From NCBI GenBank assembly GCA_902496505.1, contig CABVBB010000162.1:1-5835 (forward strand): DNA of 5,835 nucleotides. The letters run 5' to 3'. Below are positions 1 through 5,835 of the stretch, one piece after another. Within the stretch, counting starts at the first letter, position 1; the number at the start of each line of letters is the position of its first letter. The position numbers and the translations under genes are program-made. The DNA comes from an uncultured Peptococcaceae bacterium (GTDB lineage Bacteria; Bacillota; Peptococcia; Peptococcales; Peptococcaceae). Below the pieces are notes generated by a model. It was not told where the DNA came from and made no database searches. It saw only the letters and a list, made by a program, of their open reading frames with translations.

Positions 1-1215
1 CACATCATAGCCGCCGTCAGCCAATAGATAATTGAGTGAACGAGCCTGCCAGTCGCAGGAGGCCTCCCAGTTGGCGCCCATGCATTTGCTGATCAAGGTA
101 TAATCTGCTCCGCCCAGCATCGAGGTTGGCTGTGGGTAGCCGCAGTGCTCAGTCACTTCGCGGTAAAGTGCTTTGGGCCAGAAGACTTTATCATCGTCCA
201 TATCCATAGCTGCTGAGATCCACATCTTGACATAATCACCGTCTTCATGCAGCTCGATAACGCGCATATTGCGGTTGCAGCGGTATTTTTGCTCGTTTTT
301 GAAGCCTTCATCGATGATATCGCGGACAAAAACATCATTAGGCAGGATCGCCAGCGGCTGATCGATTTTTTTATTTTTGTAGAGCTTGATCCGATCGTAA
401 ACGCCTTCCTCATTTTTTACAATAAGCGCTGGCCGACTGATAAAACCGCCGGATAACAAGATCGTGAATTCCTTGGCGCCGTCAGGTAATTCAAAGCCCC
501 AGCCTTTAGGCAGCTTGATCTCAGAAAGAACCACATCAAAGGGCTTATCAGAGATGGCATTTTCGCCATCCTCTGGTTTCAAGATCAATTTAGGGCCAAA
601 GGGATTATTGAGCGCATCTGCCAGATCTTTGCCGCCTAAAAGAGGGTCTTCTGTCTTAAGATCGGTCAAAACACAAGGCACATTGGCGTCGGAAGCAGCT
701 TTTGGCCGGAAGTGAGCACCTTCTACCTGAGGCGAGGCCACCAATACCAATTCCCCTTCCACCTGTCCACTACCCATATTGACTGCACCAGGAGTCGTTC
801 CGTCGACCACATGCAGATCGGGGCTGTCGCTAGAGGGCGGCCAGGAGGAACCAGGCCAATGCCACACTAGAGTCTTTTTGCCTGCTTCAGCAAAGACGTT
901 CCACAGCTGCTCTGCACGGCAATTACGAGAAGTCAGATTGTATTCTTTGGTATCCAGCGATTGGGGGGACTGCCGATAAAAGCAAGTGATGCCATGCGTC
1001 ATAGGATACGCTCCTGTCGCCATGGTGGTCCACATCGGCGGCGTGATAGTAGGCACAGCTCCCAGCATACGCAGATCATGCCGGCAAGCGCCTCGCTTGA
1101 TGTACTCCTGCACGTTTGGCATTTTGCCTTCATCCACAAATTTGCGGGTCAGCTTAGGATCCATACCATCTACGCCAAGAATGAGCACCTTTTGTGCTAA
1201 AGCTTCTTTGATCAT
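1..1215 (-). CDS. AlkP-superfamily phosphodiesterase/phosphatase (partial, C-terminus beyond the left edge)
   Basis: An uninterrupted frame of 405 codons runs from an ATG at 1215 off the left edge, so the C-terminus is missing. The start is MIKEALAQKVLILGVDGMDP. It has the metal-binding Asp of the alkaline phosphatase/nucleotide pyrophosphatase fold in VDGMD (D16). The probable nucleophile is Thr58 in ITPPMWTTMATG, followed by AYPMTHGI, the usual TG-x-x-P-x-x-HG(I/V) stretch of type I phosphodiesterases. The downstream Asp/His metal ligands of the family would lie outside the window. Known for the family: two-metal hydrolysis of phosphate mono- or diesters. The substrate cannot be read from the sequence. 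There is no signal peptide or membrane segment, so the protein is probably cytoplasmic. The start at 1215 has AGAGG 8 bases upstream. An in-frame ATG at 1266 would add 17 residues, but it lacks a ribosome site and lies almost on the predicted transcription start. It is transcribed divergently from the LysR gene, which may control it. Confidence 0.85.
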   Translation of the reverse strand, partial: MIKEALAQKVLILGVDGMDPKLTRKFVDEGKMPNVQEYIKRGACRHDLRMLGAVPTITPPMWTTMATGAYPMTHGITCFYRQSPQSLDTKEYNLTSRNCRAEQLWNVFAEAGKKTLVWHWPGSSWPPSSDSPDLHVVDGTTPGAVNMGSGQVEGELVLVASPQVEGAHFRPKAASDANVPCVLTDLKTEDPLLGGKDLADALNNPFGPKLILKPEDGENAISDKPFDVVLSEIKLPKGWGFELPDGAKEFTILLSGGFISRPALIVKNEEGVYDRIKLYKNKKIDQPLAILPNDVFVRDIIDEGFKNEQKYRCNRNMRVIELHEDGDYVKMWISAAMDMDDDKVFWPKALYREVTEHCGYPQPTSMLGGADYTLISKCMGANWEASCDWQARSLNYLLADGGYDV

Positions 1216-1278
1216 ATCGATCGCCTCTTTCTTGATAAATTCAGCTAACTTTCTTAAACCAAGCATAGCATATAATTG

Positions 1279-1308
1279 TTTATATAAAAAATATCGATAT
1301 TTTATCAA
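1279..1308 (-). promoter_or_regulatory. Predicted sigma-70-type promoter of the phosphodiesterase gene
   Basis: Read on the minus strand, TTGATA (1308-1303) is followed after 18 bases by TATAAA (1284-1279). Each hexamer differs from consensus at one position. Transcription would begin near 1272, giving a leader of about 57 bases to the ATG at 1215 and making the upstream ATG at 1266 unlikely. The spacer is almost filled by a perfect palindrome. Inferred from sequence only. Confidence 0.55.
1288..1303. promoter_or_regulatory. Candidate operator: perfect 16-bp palindrome in the promoter spacer
   Basis: AAAATATCGATATTTT is a perfect inverted repeat with no spacer. It sits between the predicted -35 and -10 of the divergent phosphodiesterase promoter and touches the last base of the -35. 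A regulator bound here would directly affect polymerase. The neighbouring LysR protein is one candidate binder, but the site does not show the standard LysR T-N11-A arrangement clearly, so another repressor is possible. The AT-rich context makes short palindromes more likely by chance. Confidence 0.4.
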
Positions 1309-1419
1309 AAAGGCTGCTGCTGATAACCAATTTCAATCGGCAGAAACAGACAATTTTCGCATCTTAATGTTTCTATATCAGCTTTTAAATGATAAAATGG
1401 AATTATATTTCCTTTATCA
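1302..1419. repeat. TGATA/TATCA motif cluster, possible LysR binding sites
   Basis: Five copies of TGATA or its complement TATCA lie here: TATCA at 1303-1307, TGATA at 1321-1325, TATCA at 1376-1380, TGATA at 1390-1394 and TATCA at 1415-1419. A sixth, TGATA at 1233-1237, is just outside. Two pairs are inverted: TTATCA-N13-TGATAA (1302-1326), next to the phosphodiesterase -35, and TATCA-N9-TGATA (1376-1394), running into the predicted lysR -10. The placement of one inverted pair at each divergent promoter suggests regulator half-sites. This is inference; AT-rich sequence produces some copies by chance. Confidence 0.35.
1390..1398 (+). promoter_or_regulatory. Candidate extended -10 promoter of the lysR gene
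   Basis: TGATAAAAT reads as an extended -10 (TG-N-TAAAAT, one mismatch to TATAAT). No good -35 lies 17 bases upstream (TTTCTA at 1370-1375), which is tolerable for an extended -10. Transcription would start near 1405, about 41 bases before the lysR ATG. The TATCA-N9-TGATA inverted pair overlaps it, as would suit autoregulation. Confidence 0.4.
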
Positions 1420-1432
1420 GCAATAATCATAG

Positions 1433-1440
1433 AAAGGGGA
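1433..1440 (+). promoter_or_regulatory. Ribosome binding site deciding the lysR start
   Basis: AAAGGGGA lies 5 bases before the ATG at 1446. It selects this start over an in-frame ATG at 1389, which has no such site, lies upstream of the predicted transcription start and would add 19 residues not seen at LysR N-termini. Confidence 0.7.
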
Positions 1441-1445
1441 TCATT

Positions 1446-2375
1446 ATGCTGGAGACCAAACATTTAGAAGCTATCCTGGCTCTATCGCAGACAGGTTCAT
1501 TTCATAAAGCAGCTGATGCGCTTTATATCTCTCAGCCTGCCTTAAGCACAGCGCTCAAAAAATTGGAGGAGCAGCTTGGTGTAACGCTCTTTGAGCGAAG
1601 CAGCGCTGGGGTAAGTCCCACGCCGCTTTGTCAGTCCCTGCTGCCCTTGGCGAAAAGTATCATGGAAGAGTTGAATCAATTCACTATACTTTGCTCAGCG
1701 TATAACGTCCTGACTAAATTAGCTCATCATCACTATCCCCTCATCATTAGCGCCTATCCGCTGCTCGCTGCCGCCCTTCTGCCAGAAGTACTCTCTTCTC
1801 TCAAAGCACATGTGCCTGAATTGGATATTGCCATTCGCCAAATTCCCATGAATGGTACATTGCCTGCGCCAGAAGCTCATGAACTGATCCTCTGCATCGA
1901 GCGCACCGATGAACCTGCCCCGCTTAGGCCTGGGCTGTGCCGGGAGACGCTCTGTACTCTGGAGCCTAGAGTCTGCCTGCACAAAGATTATCTCAAGCCG
2001 CTGCCCGCATTCTTAGATGAACAGGAACTGATCGAACTGCCGATCATCACGATCTTAAAAAACAATACCCTTTCTTCAGTTGTTACCACCTCGATCTTGA
2101 ATCATCTCTATTCCTTAAAAAGTGATCTGCTGGTCACGGATGTGCCCAGCAGCACCATATTGGTCTCTTTCCTGCAAAAGCAGCTGGGGGTCGGTTTCAG
2201 CTTGCAGTTTGACTTTACACCCATGCACATAACGTCAGAAAATATCATTACTTTGCCTTTGCGTCACACTAATCCGCAAACCTTTGCTCTTTCTTTGGTC
2301 CATATGGGTCAGATCCCTCCAGAACTGGTCACACTGCTCGTGCAGCTCTTCCACAATGCTTTGCTGCGTATGTGA
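1446..2375 (+). CDS. LysR-family transcriptional regulator
   Basis: This 309-residue protein has the normal LysR length of about 300. Residues 1-62 form the N-terminal winged helix-turn-helix: the start MLETKHLEAILALSQTGSF, then AADALYISQPALSTALKKLE as the recognition region, and LGVTLFER leading into the wing. A linker helix follows at about 62-90. The rest (about 90-300) fits the periplasmic-binding-protein-like effector domain, with an ordinary LLPEVLSSLKAHVPELDIAI stretch early on. The usual small residue of the wing (T-x-x-G) is changed to TPLCQSLLPLA. The effector is not predictable. The gene is divergent from the phosphodiesterase gene across a palindrome-rich gap, so control of that gene and of itself is the natural guess. 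It ends 22 bases before a strong terminator and is convergent with hydBA, so a link to the hydrogenase is less likely, though not excluded. Confidence 0.93.
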   Translation: MLETKHLEAILALSQTGSFHKAADALYISQPALSTALKKLEEQLGVTLFERSSAGVSPTPLCQSLLPLAKSIMEELNQFTILCSAYNVLTKLAHHHYPLIISAYPLLAAALLPEVLSSLKAHVPELDIAIRQIPMNGTLPAPEAHELILCIERTDEPAPLRPGLCRETLCTLEPRVCLHKDYLKPLPAFLDEQELIELPIITILKNNTLSSVVTTSILNHLYSLKSDLLVTDVPSSTILVSFLQKQLGVGFSLQFDFTPMHITSENIITLPLRHTNPQTFALSLVHMGQIPPELVTLLVQLFHNALLRM

Positions 2376-2396
2376 GCCGCCATTTCTCTCTACGCC

Positions 2397-2432
2397 AAAA
2401 AGCCCTCAGCCGGATCGGCTGGGGGCTTTTTT
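2397..2432. terminator. Bidirectional rho-independent terminator between lysR and hydA
   Basis: A 12-bp GC-rich stem (2401-2412 with 2416-2427, one G-T pair, loop GAT) is flanked by an A-run on the left and a T-run on the right. The T-run of 6 (2427-2432) terminates lysR on the plus strand. The A-run (2397-2401) gives a U-run on the minus strand, so it can also stop hydBA transcripts. Confidence 0.9.
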
Positions 2433-2447
2433 ATCCTACTATGTACA

Positions 2448-2485
2448 AAGGGCGTGAAGCTCCGCTGCTTCACGCCCTTGTTTTT
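2448..2485 (+). terminator. Second rho-independent terminator hairpin
   Basis: AAGGGCGTGAAGC (2448-2460) pairs perfectly over 13 bp with GCTTCACGCCCTT (2467-2479) around a 6-base loop, followed by G and five T (2481-2485). The T-run favours the plus strand, so it probably backs up the lysR terminator. On the minus strand the tail is only TTTGTA, which is weak, but the hairpin could still protect the hydA 3' end. Confidence 0.7.
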
Positions 2486-2493
2486 GTCTGTCC

Positions 2494-2533
2494 ATTTCCC
2501 GGGAAATACGGTATTATTGCTCGGGAAATTCCC
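2494..2533. repeat. Cluster of short palindromes sharing CGGGAAAT
   Basis: Three small palindromes lie within 40 bases: ATTTCCCGGGAAAT (2494-2507, perfect), AATACGGTATT (2505-2515, one central base) and GGGAAATTCCC (2523-2533, one central base). CGGGAAAT occurs directly repeated at 2500-2507 and 2522-2529, and ATTTCCCG (2494-2501) can pair with the second copy as an alternative stem. No T-run follows, so these are not terminators. They would lie in the hydA 3' untranslated region. Function unknown. Confidence 0.45.
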
Positions 2534-2609
2534 TATGATGTCATTTTATGTCACATTGGCTTGATCGGAGCCACTGTGTTGAAGCTTGAGGGGACGCTTG
2601 AGTCTTCGT

Positions 2610-2636
2610 CAACTCAGCGTTGGTTTTGCTGAACTG
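2610..2636 (-). other. Possible stem-loop directly after the hydA stop codon
   Basis: On the minus-strand transcript, CAGUUCAGC (2636-2628) can pair with GCUGAGUUG (2618-2610), 9 bp including two G-U pairs, loop of 9 bases. It starts three bases beyond the hydA stop codon. No U-run follows, so it is not a terminator; it could stabilise the 3' end or be chance. The other bases of the gap between lysR and hydA hold nothing I can name. Confidence 0.25.
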
Positions 2637-2639
2637 AAA

Positions 2640-4397
2640 TTAGTCGTTGAGTTCCAAATTGTAGAGTTTGCGTGGAGTGTAGTGGGTGTGGAGCAGCTCA
2701 TGCGCTTTGTGGCTGAGCGGTTTTTCCAGGAAGTTTGCATAAGCGTTGATGATGAACGGATTCTCGTGGGATTTACGCAGCGGGAGGTTCTTATCATCGT
2801 TGTAGAGACCCATACCGCGGATAGCGCGATAGTCGTCTGGGAGCATGCTTCTGGTGAGGGAGTTGACGATCGGTGTACCACCGCCGCCGACGCAGCCGCC
2901 AGGGCAGGCCATGACTTCGATGAAGGTGTAGTCAGCTGTACCAGCTTTGACTTTTTCCATGATCTCTCTAGCGCGAGCGAGAGTGTGCACAACAGCGACT
3001 TTGACGACTGTGCCGTTCAAGTCAACAGTTGCTTCTTTGACGCCGTCCATACCGCGGACTGCTTCAAAATCAACTTTTTCTAAGGTCTGACCGGTCACGA
3101 CTTCGTAAACGGTACGTAATGCTGCTTCCATAACACCGCCTGTTGCGCCGAAGATGGTGGCTGCACCGGTACCAACGCCCATTGGTGCATCGCATTCTTC
3201 GTCTGGCAGGTCAGCAAAGTTGATGCCGGCTTGTTTGATCATGCGGGCCACTTCGCGAACGGTGATGACGGCGTCAACATCTCTGTAGCCGCTGTCGCAG
3301 AGTTCTGGACGAGCTGCTTCGAATTTCTTAGCTGTGCAGGGCATGACGGAAACGCTGTAGATGGAAGCGGGGTCGATGCCTTCGGTCTGTGGATAGTAGG
3401 TCTTGACCATAGCGCCGAACATCGCCTGCGGGCTCTTAGCGCTGGAGAGATGGTCTAATTGATCTGGGAAGTGATGCTCACAGAATTTGATCCAGCCTGG
3501 GGAGCAGGAGGTGATCATCGGCAGTACGCCGCCGTTTTGCAGACGGTCTAATAATTCGTTGCCTTCTTCCATGATGGTGAGGTCGGCAGACCAGTTGGTA
3601 TCGAATACTTTATTGAAGCCTAAGCGGCGCAGAGCAGCGACCATTTTGCCGGTGCTGATGGTGCCCATAGGCAGGCCGAATTCTTCACTGATCGCGATAC
3701 GAACAGCTGGGGAGAACTGTACAACGGTGTGTTTGTTCTCGTCAGCCAGTGCTGCCCAAACTTTGGCGGTGTCGTCTTTTTCGGAGAGCGCGCCGGTAGG
3801 GCAGACGTTGACGCATTGACCGCAGAGTGCGCAGTTGATGTCGTCGAGATTGTGACCAAAAGCAGGTCCAACGGTGGAGTTGAAACCACGGTTGATGGTG
3901 CCCAGGATGTTGACGCCCTGGACTTTTTTGCAGACTGCTTCGCAGCGGTGGCAGAGTACGCATTTGTTGGGATCTCTGACGATCGCCACGCTTCTGTCAT
4001 CGATGGGGAATACACTTTGTTCACCAGTGAAGCGGACTTCTCTGATGCCCATCTGCTGAGCGAGGGTCTGCAGCTCACATTTGCCGCTGCGTACGCAGGT
4101 CAGGCAGTCAGCCGGATGGTTGGACAGAAGCAGTTCAACAACGGCTTTTCTGGCTTCGCGGACTTTCGCTGTATTTGTGAGAACTTCCAGTCCTTCGCTG
4201 ACAGGATAGACGCAGGAAGGCTGTAAGGCTTTGGCGCCTTTGACTTCAACTAAGCATACACGGCAGGCGCCGATCGCATTGACGTCTTTCAAATAACATA
4301 AGGTAGGAATATTGATGCCGGCTTTACGAGCGGCTTCAAGAACTGTTGTGCCTTTTTCAACTTGAACAGACACGCCATCTATAATAACGTTTACCAT
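2640..4397 (-). CDS. hydA: [FeFe] hydrogenase catalytic subunit HydA (NADH-linked type)
   Basis: This 585-residue protein catalyses reversible proton reduction to H2 and is of Clostridium pasteurianum CpI size and layout. From the N-terminus: [2Fe-2S] domain (C34, C45, C48, C62); His-ligated [4Fe-4S] (H94, C98, C101, C107); two ferredoxin-type [4Fe-4S] motifs (C146/149/152/156 and C189/192/195/199); H-cluster domain about 225-510; small-subunit domain to the end. Motif L2 is MPCTAKKFE (C354) and L3 is EVMACPGGCVGGGGTP (C498, C502). L1 is TSCSPGW: the proton-transfer Cys (C298) is present, but the next residue, normally a [4Fe-4S] ligand Cys, is Ser299. Proton-path residues E278, E281 and S318 are kept. 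No signal peptide, so cytoplasmic. It follows hydB by 30 bases, so electrons probably come from NADH, perhaps with ferredoxin. Start choice is uncertain: ATG 4397 is used here; GTG 4403 has better ribosome-site spacing and GTG 4412 overlaps that site. Confidence 0.95.
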   Translation of the reverse strand: MVNVIIDGVSVQVEKGTTVLEAARKAGINIPTLCYLKDVNAIGACRVCLVEVKGAKALQPSCVYPVSEGLEVLTNTAKVREARKAVVELLLSNHPADCLTCVRSGKCELQTLAQQMGIREVRFTGEQSVFPIDDRSVAIVRDPNKCVLCHRCEAVCKKVQGVNILGTINRGFNSTVGPAFGHNLDDINCALCGQCVNVCPTGALSEKDDTAKVWAALADENKHTVVQFSPAVRIAISEEFGLPMGTISTGKMVAALRRLGFNKVFDTNWSADLTIMEEGNELLDRLQNGGVLPMITSCSPGWIKFCEHHFPDQLDHLSSAKSPQAMFGAMVKTYYPQTEGIDPASIYSVSVMPCTAKKFEAARPELCDSGYRDVDAVITVREVARMIKQAGINFADLPDEECDAPMGVGTGAATIFGATGGVMEAALRTVYEVVTGQTLEKVDFEAVRGMDGVKEATVDLNGTVVKVAVVHTLARAREIMEKVKAGTADYTFIEVMACPGGCVGGGGTPIVNSLTRSMLPDDYRAIRGMGLYNDDKNLPLRKSHENPFIINAYANFLEKPLSHKAHELLHTHYTPRKLYNLELND

Positions 4398-4407
4398 TTC
4401 CACAAAT

Positions 4408-4417
4408 ATCACCCCTT
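4408..4417 (-). promoter_or_regulatory. Ribosome binding site of hydA
   Basis: AAGGGGTGAT on the minus strand is a long match to the anti-Shine-Dalgarno sequence. Measured from the end of AAGGGG, it is 14 bases from ATG 4397 and 8 bases from GTG 4403, and it overlaps GTG 4412. It therefore rules against 4412 and leaves 4403 or 4397. It lies in the 30-base gap after the hydB stop, so hydA is translated from its own site within the shared transcript. Confidence 0.65.
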
Positions 4418-4427
4418 AATCTTCTTA

Positions 4428-5835
4428 TTAGCCTCTGGAGATTGCACCAAATTTACATTTATCCATACAGGTACCGCACTTGATGCACTTAGCGGTGTCG
4501 ATGGAATGTGGTTCTTTGACCGTACCGGTGATCGCGCCGACTGGGCAGTTCTTAGCGCAGAGCGTGCAGCCTTTGCACTTGGTCGGGTCGATCTTGTATT
4601 GCAGCAGGGATTTGCATTCGCCTGCAGGACATCTCTTCTCTAAGATGTGAGCTTCATACTCGTCACGGAAGAATTTGAGGGTCGCCAGGACTGGGTTTGG
4701 CGCAGTCTGTCCCAATGCACACAGTGCAGAGGAGCTGATGGTCTTGGCCAAAGTTTCCAGATTGTCGATATCCTCCATGGTGCCTTCGCCTTCGGTGATC
4801 CGGGTCAGGATCTCGAGCATTCTCTTGGTACCGATACGGCATGGTGGGCACTTACCGCAGGATTCATCCTGAGTAAACTCTAAGAAGAATTTCGCGATGT
4901 TGACCATGCAGGTGCTTTCGTCCATAACGATCAAACCGCCGGAACCCATCATGGAGCCCGCTTTGATCAGGGAACCAAAGTCGATCTTGGTGTCTAACAT
5001 GCTGGCTGGCAGACAGCCGCCGGAAGGACCGCCGGTCTGTACAGCTTTGAAGGCTTTGCCGCCCGGGATGCCGCCGCCGATCTCATAGATGAGCTCGCGA
5101 AGCGTGGTGCCCATGGGGACTTCGACCAGACCGATGTTGTTGACTTTACCAGCCATTGCGAATACTTTGGTACCTCTGGAATCTTCTGTACCAGTTGCAG
5201 AGAACCATTCTGGACCATTAACCATGATAGCCGGGATGTTGGCTAAGGTCTCAACGTTGTTGACGAAGGTCGGTTTGTTCCACAGACCTTTTTCTGCTGG
5301 GAACGGCGGACGAGGTCTTGGCTCGCCGCGGCGGCCTTCAACGGAGGTGAGGAGCGCGGTCTCTTCACCGCAGACGAATGCGCCTGCGCCTAAACGGATG
5401 TCGATATCAAAGGCAAAGCCTGTGCCTAAGATATTGTCGCCCAAAAGACCTGCTGCTCTTGCTTGGTCGATAGCGACCTGTAAACGATGGACAGCGATCG
5501 GATACTCAGCACGGATATAGACATAGCCCTGATGTGCGCCGATAGCATAACCGCCGATGGTCATAGCTTCGATAACGCTGTGAGGATCGCCCTCTAATAC
5601 GGAACGGTCCATGAATGCGCCCGGGTCGCCTTCGTCGGCGTTGCAGACGACGTATTTTTCATCGGAATCATAGCCAGCTGCGAACAGCCATTTTTTGCCG
5701 GTGGGGAAACCAGCGCCGCCGCGGCCGCGCAGACCGCTATCGAGCATCACTTGGATGACATCTTTTGGGGTCATTTCGGTAAGAGCTTTTGCTAAGCCCT
5801 GGTAAGCGTTATGCGCAATGGCTTCTTCGATCTTC
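4428..5835 (-). CDS. hydB: NuoF-like NAD(H)/FMN iron-sulfur subunit HydB of the hydrogenase (partial, N-terminus beyond the right edge)
   Basis: The frame is open from the right edge to a TAA at 4428-4430, giving 468 codons. The first Met in the window (5774) is internal: the 20 codons before it read [20 protein letters not shown], standard NuoF sequence. The visible part has the FMN/NADH-binding glycine-rich [16 protein letters not shown], then [14 protein letters not shown] and [14 protein letters not shown]. Next come a [4Fe-4S] site [13 protein letters not shown] with its fourth Cys in ALCALGQ, a short CPAGEC segment, and a C-terminal two-[4Fe-4S] ferredoxin domain ([14 protein letters not shown] and [14 protein letters not shown]). 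This order matches HydB of trimeric HydABC and HndC of NADP-reducing hydrogenases rather than respiratory NuoF, which lacks the ferredoxin tail. It would oxidise or reduce NAD(H) and pass electrons to HydA, encoded next. Whether the complex bifurcates with ferredoxin cannot be read here. The promoter, N-terminal domain and any hydC lie outside. Confidence 0.93.
   Translation of the reverse strand, partial: KIEEAIAHNAYQGLAKALTEMTPKDVIQVMLDSGLRGRGGAGFPTGKKWLFAAGYDSDEKYVVCNADEGDPGAFMDRSVLEGDPHSVIEAMTIGGYAIGAHQGYVYIRAEYPIAVHRLQVAIDQARAAGLLGDNILGTGFAFDIDIRLGAGAFVCGEETALLTSVEGRRGEPRPRPPFPAEKGLWNKPTFVNNVETLANIPAIMVNGPEWFSATGTEDSRGTKVFAMAGKVNNIGLVEVPMGTTLRELIYEIGGGIPGGKAFKAVQTGGPSGGCLPASMLDTKIDFGSLIKAGSMMGSGGLIVMDESTCMVNIAKFFLEFTQDESCGKCPPCRIGTKRMLEILTRITEGEGTMEDIDNLETLAKTISSSALCALGQTAPNPVLATLKFFRDEYEAHILEKRCPAGECKSLLQYKIDPTKCKGCTLCAKNCPVGAITGTVKEPHSIDTAKCIKCGTCMDKCKFGAISRG

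Noticed and set aside
1264..1266. ATG at 1266 as the phosphodiesterase start
   Set aside because: No ribosome site, and only about six bases from the predicted transcription start; the ATG at 1215 has AGAGG at a good distance.
1271..1276. TATAAT on the plus strand as a lysR -10
   Set aside because: A perfect -10 hexamer, but no acceptable -35 lies upstream and the leader to lysR would be about 165 bases; chance in AT-rich sequence is likelier.
986..1426. Plus-strand open frame of 146 codons
   Set aside because: It is antisense to the start of the phosphodiesterase gene and runs through the promoter region; no ribosome site and low-complexity, non-protein-like translation.
2372..2632. Plus-strand open frame of 86 codons after lysR
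   Set aside because: It runs straight through both terminator hairpins and the palindrome cluster, has no ribosome site of its own and resembles no family I know.
2586..3083. Plus-strand open frame of 165 codons opposite hydA
   Set aside because: Shadow of hydA, which has complete catalytic motifs; the strong codon bias of the hydrogenase removes stops on the opposite strand.
3498..3518. HydA as an inactive or sensory hydrogenase because of the L1 serine
   Set aside because: The proton-transfer Cys, L2, L3, all accessory clusters and the proton-path residues are present and the gene sits beside hydB, so a working catalytic enzyme is more likely.
3729..4226. Plus-strand open frame of 165 codons opposite hydA
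   Set aside because: Also antisense to the cysteine-rich N-terminal half of HydA; no family features.
5089..5520. Plus-strand open frame of 143 codons opposite hydB
   Set aside because: Shadow of the conserved NuoF-like core, without ribosome site or recognisable domain.
5772..5774. ATG at 5774 as the start of hydB
   Set aside because: The frame stays open to the window edge and the 20 upstream codons encode typical NuoF sequence, so this Met is internal.

Overview
This window looks like ordinary chromosome from an anaerobic, fermentative Firmicute of moderate GC content. A Negativicutes-type organism (Acidaminococcus/Phascolarctobacterium-like) is my best guess, but it rests on the gene set and general protein character, not on a marker gene. 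Four protein-coding genes are supported, two of them cut by the window edges. I see no RNA gene, mobile element, CRISPR array or prophage feature.

Left part (1-2375): a divergent gene pair. The minus-strand gene (1-1215, 3' end outside the window) encodes an AlkP-superfamily phosphodiesterase/phosphatase without a signal peptide. The plus-strand gene (1446-2375) encodes a LysR-type transcriptional regulator. The 230-base AT-rich gap between them holds a good minus-strand sigma-70-like promoter whose spacer contains a perfect 16-bp palindrome, a candidate extended -10 promoter for lysR, and six copies of TGATA/TATCA, four of them forming two inverted pairs. This is the usual layout of a LysR regulator controlling itself and its divergent neighbour.

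Middle (2376-2639): a gene-free convergent gap. It contains a strong bidirectional terminator, a second perfect hairpin with a T-run on the plus strand, and a tight cluster of short palindromes that would lie in the 3' end of the hydrogenase transcript.

Right part (2640-5835, minus strand): hydB then hydA in transcription order, 30 bases apart. HydB is a NuoF-like FMN/NAD(H)-binding iron-sulfur subunit and HydA is an [FeFe] hydrogenase with four accessory iron-sulfur clusters. Together they should exchange electrons between NAD(H), possibly ferredoxin, and protons/H2, which fits disposal of fermentative reductant. The promoter of this operon, the start of hydB and any NuoE-like hydC lie beyond the right edge. 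The most notable protein detail is a Cys-to-Ser change in the first H-cluster motif of HydA, at the position of a cluster ligand. The rest of the active site and the proton path look intact.

I found no convincing evidence for an undescribed system. The best leads are the palindromic operator-like divergent promoter and the serine in the H-cluster motif.
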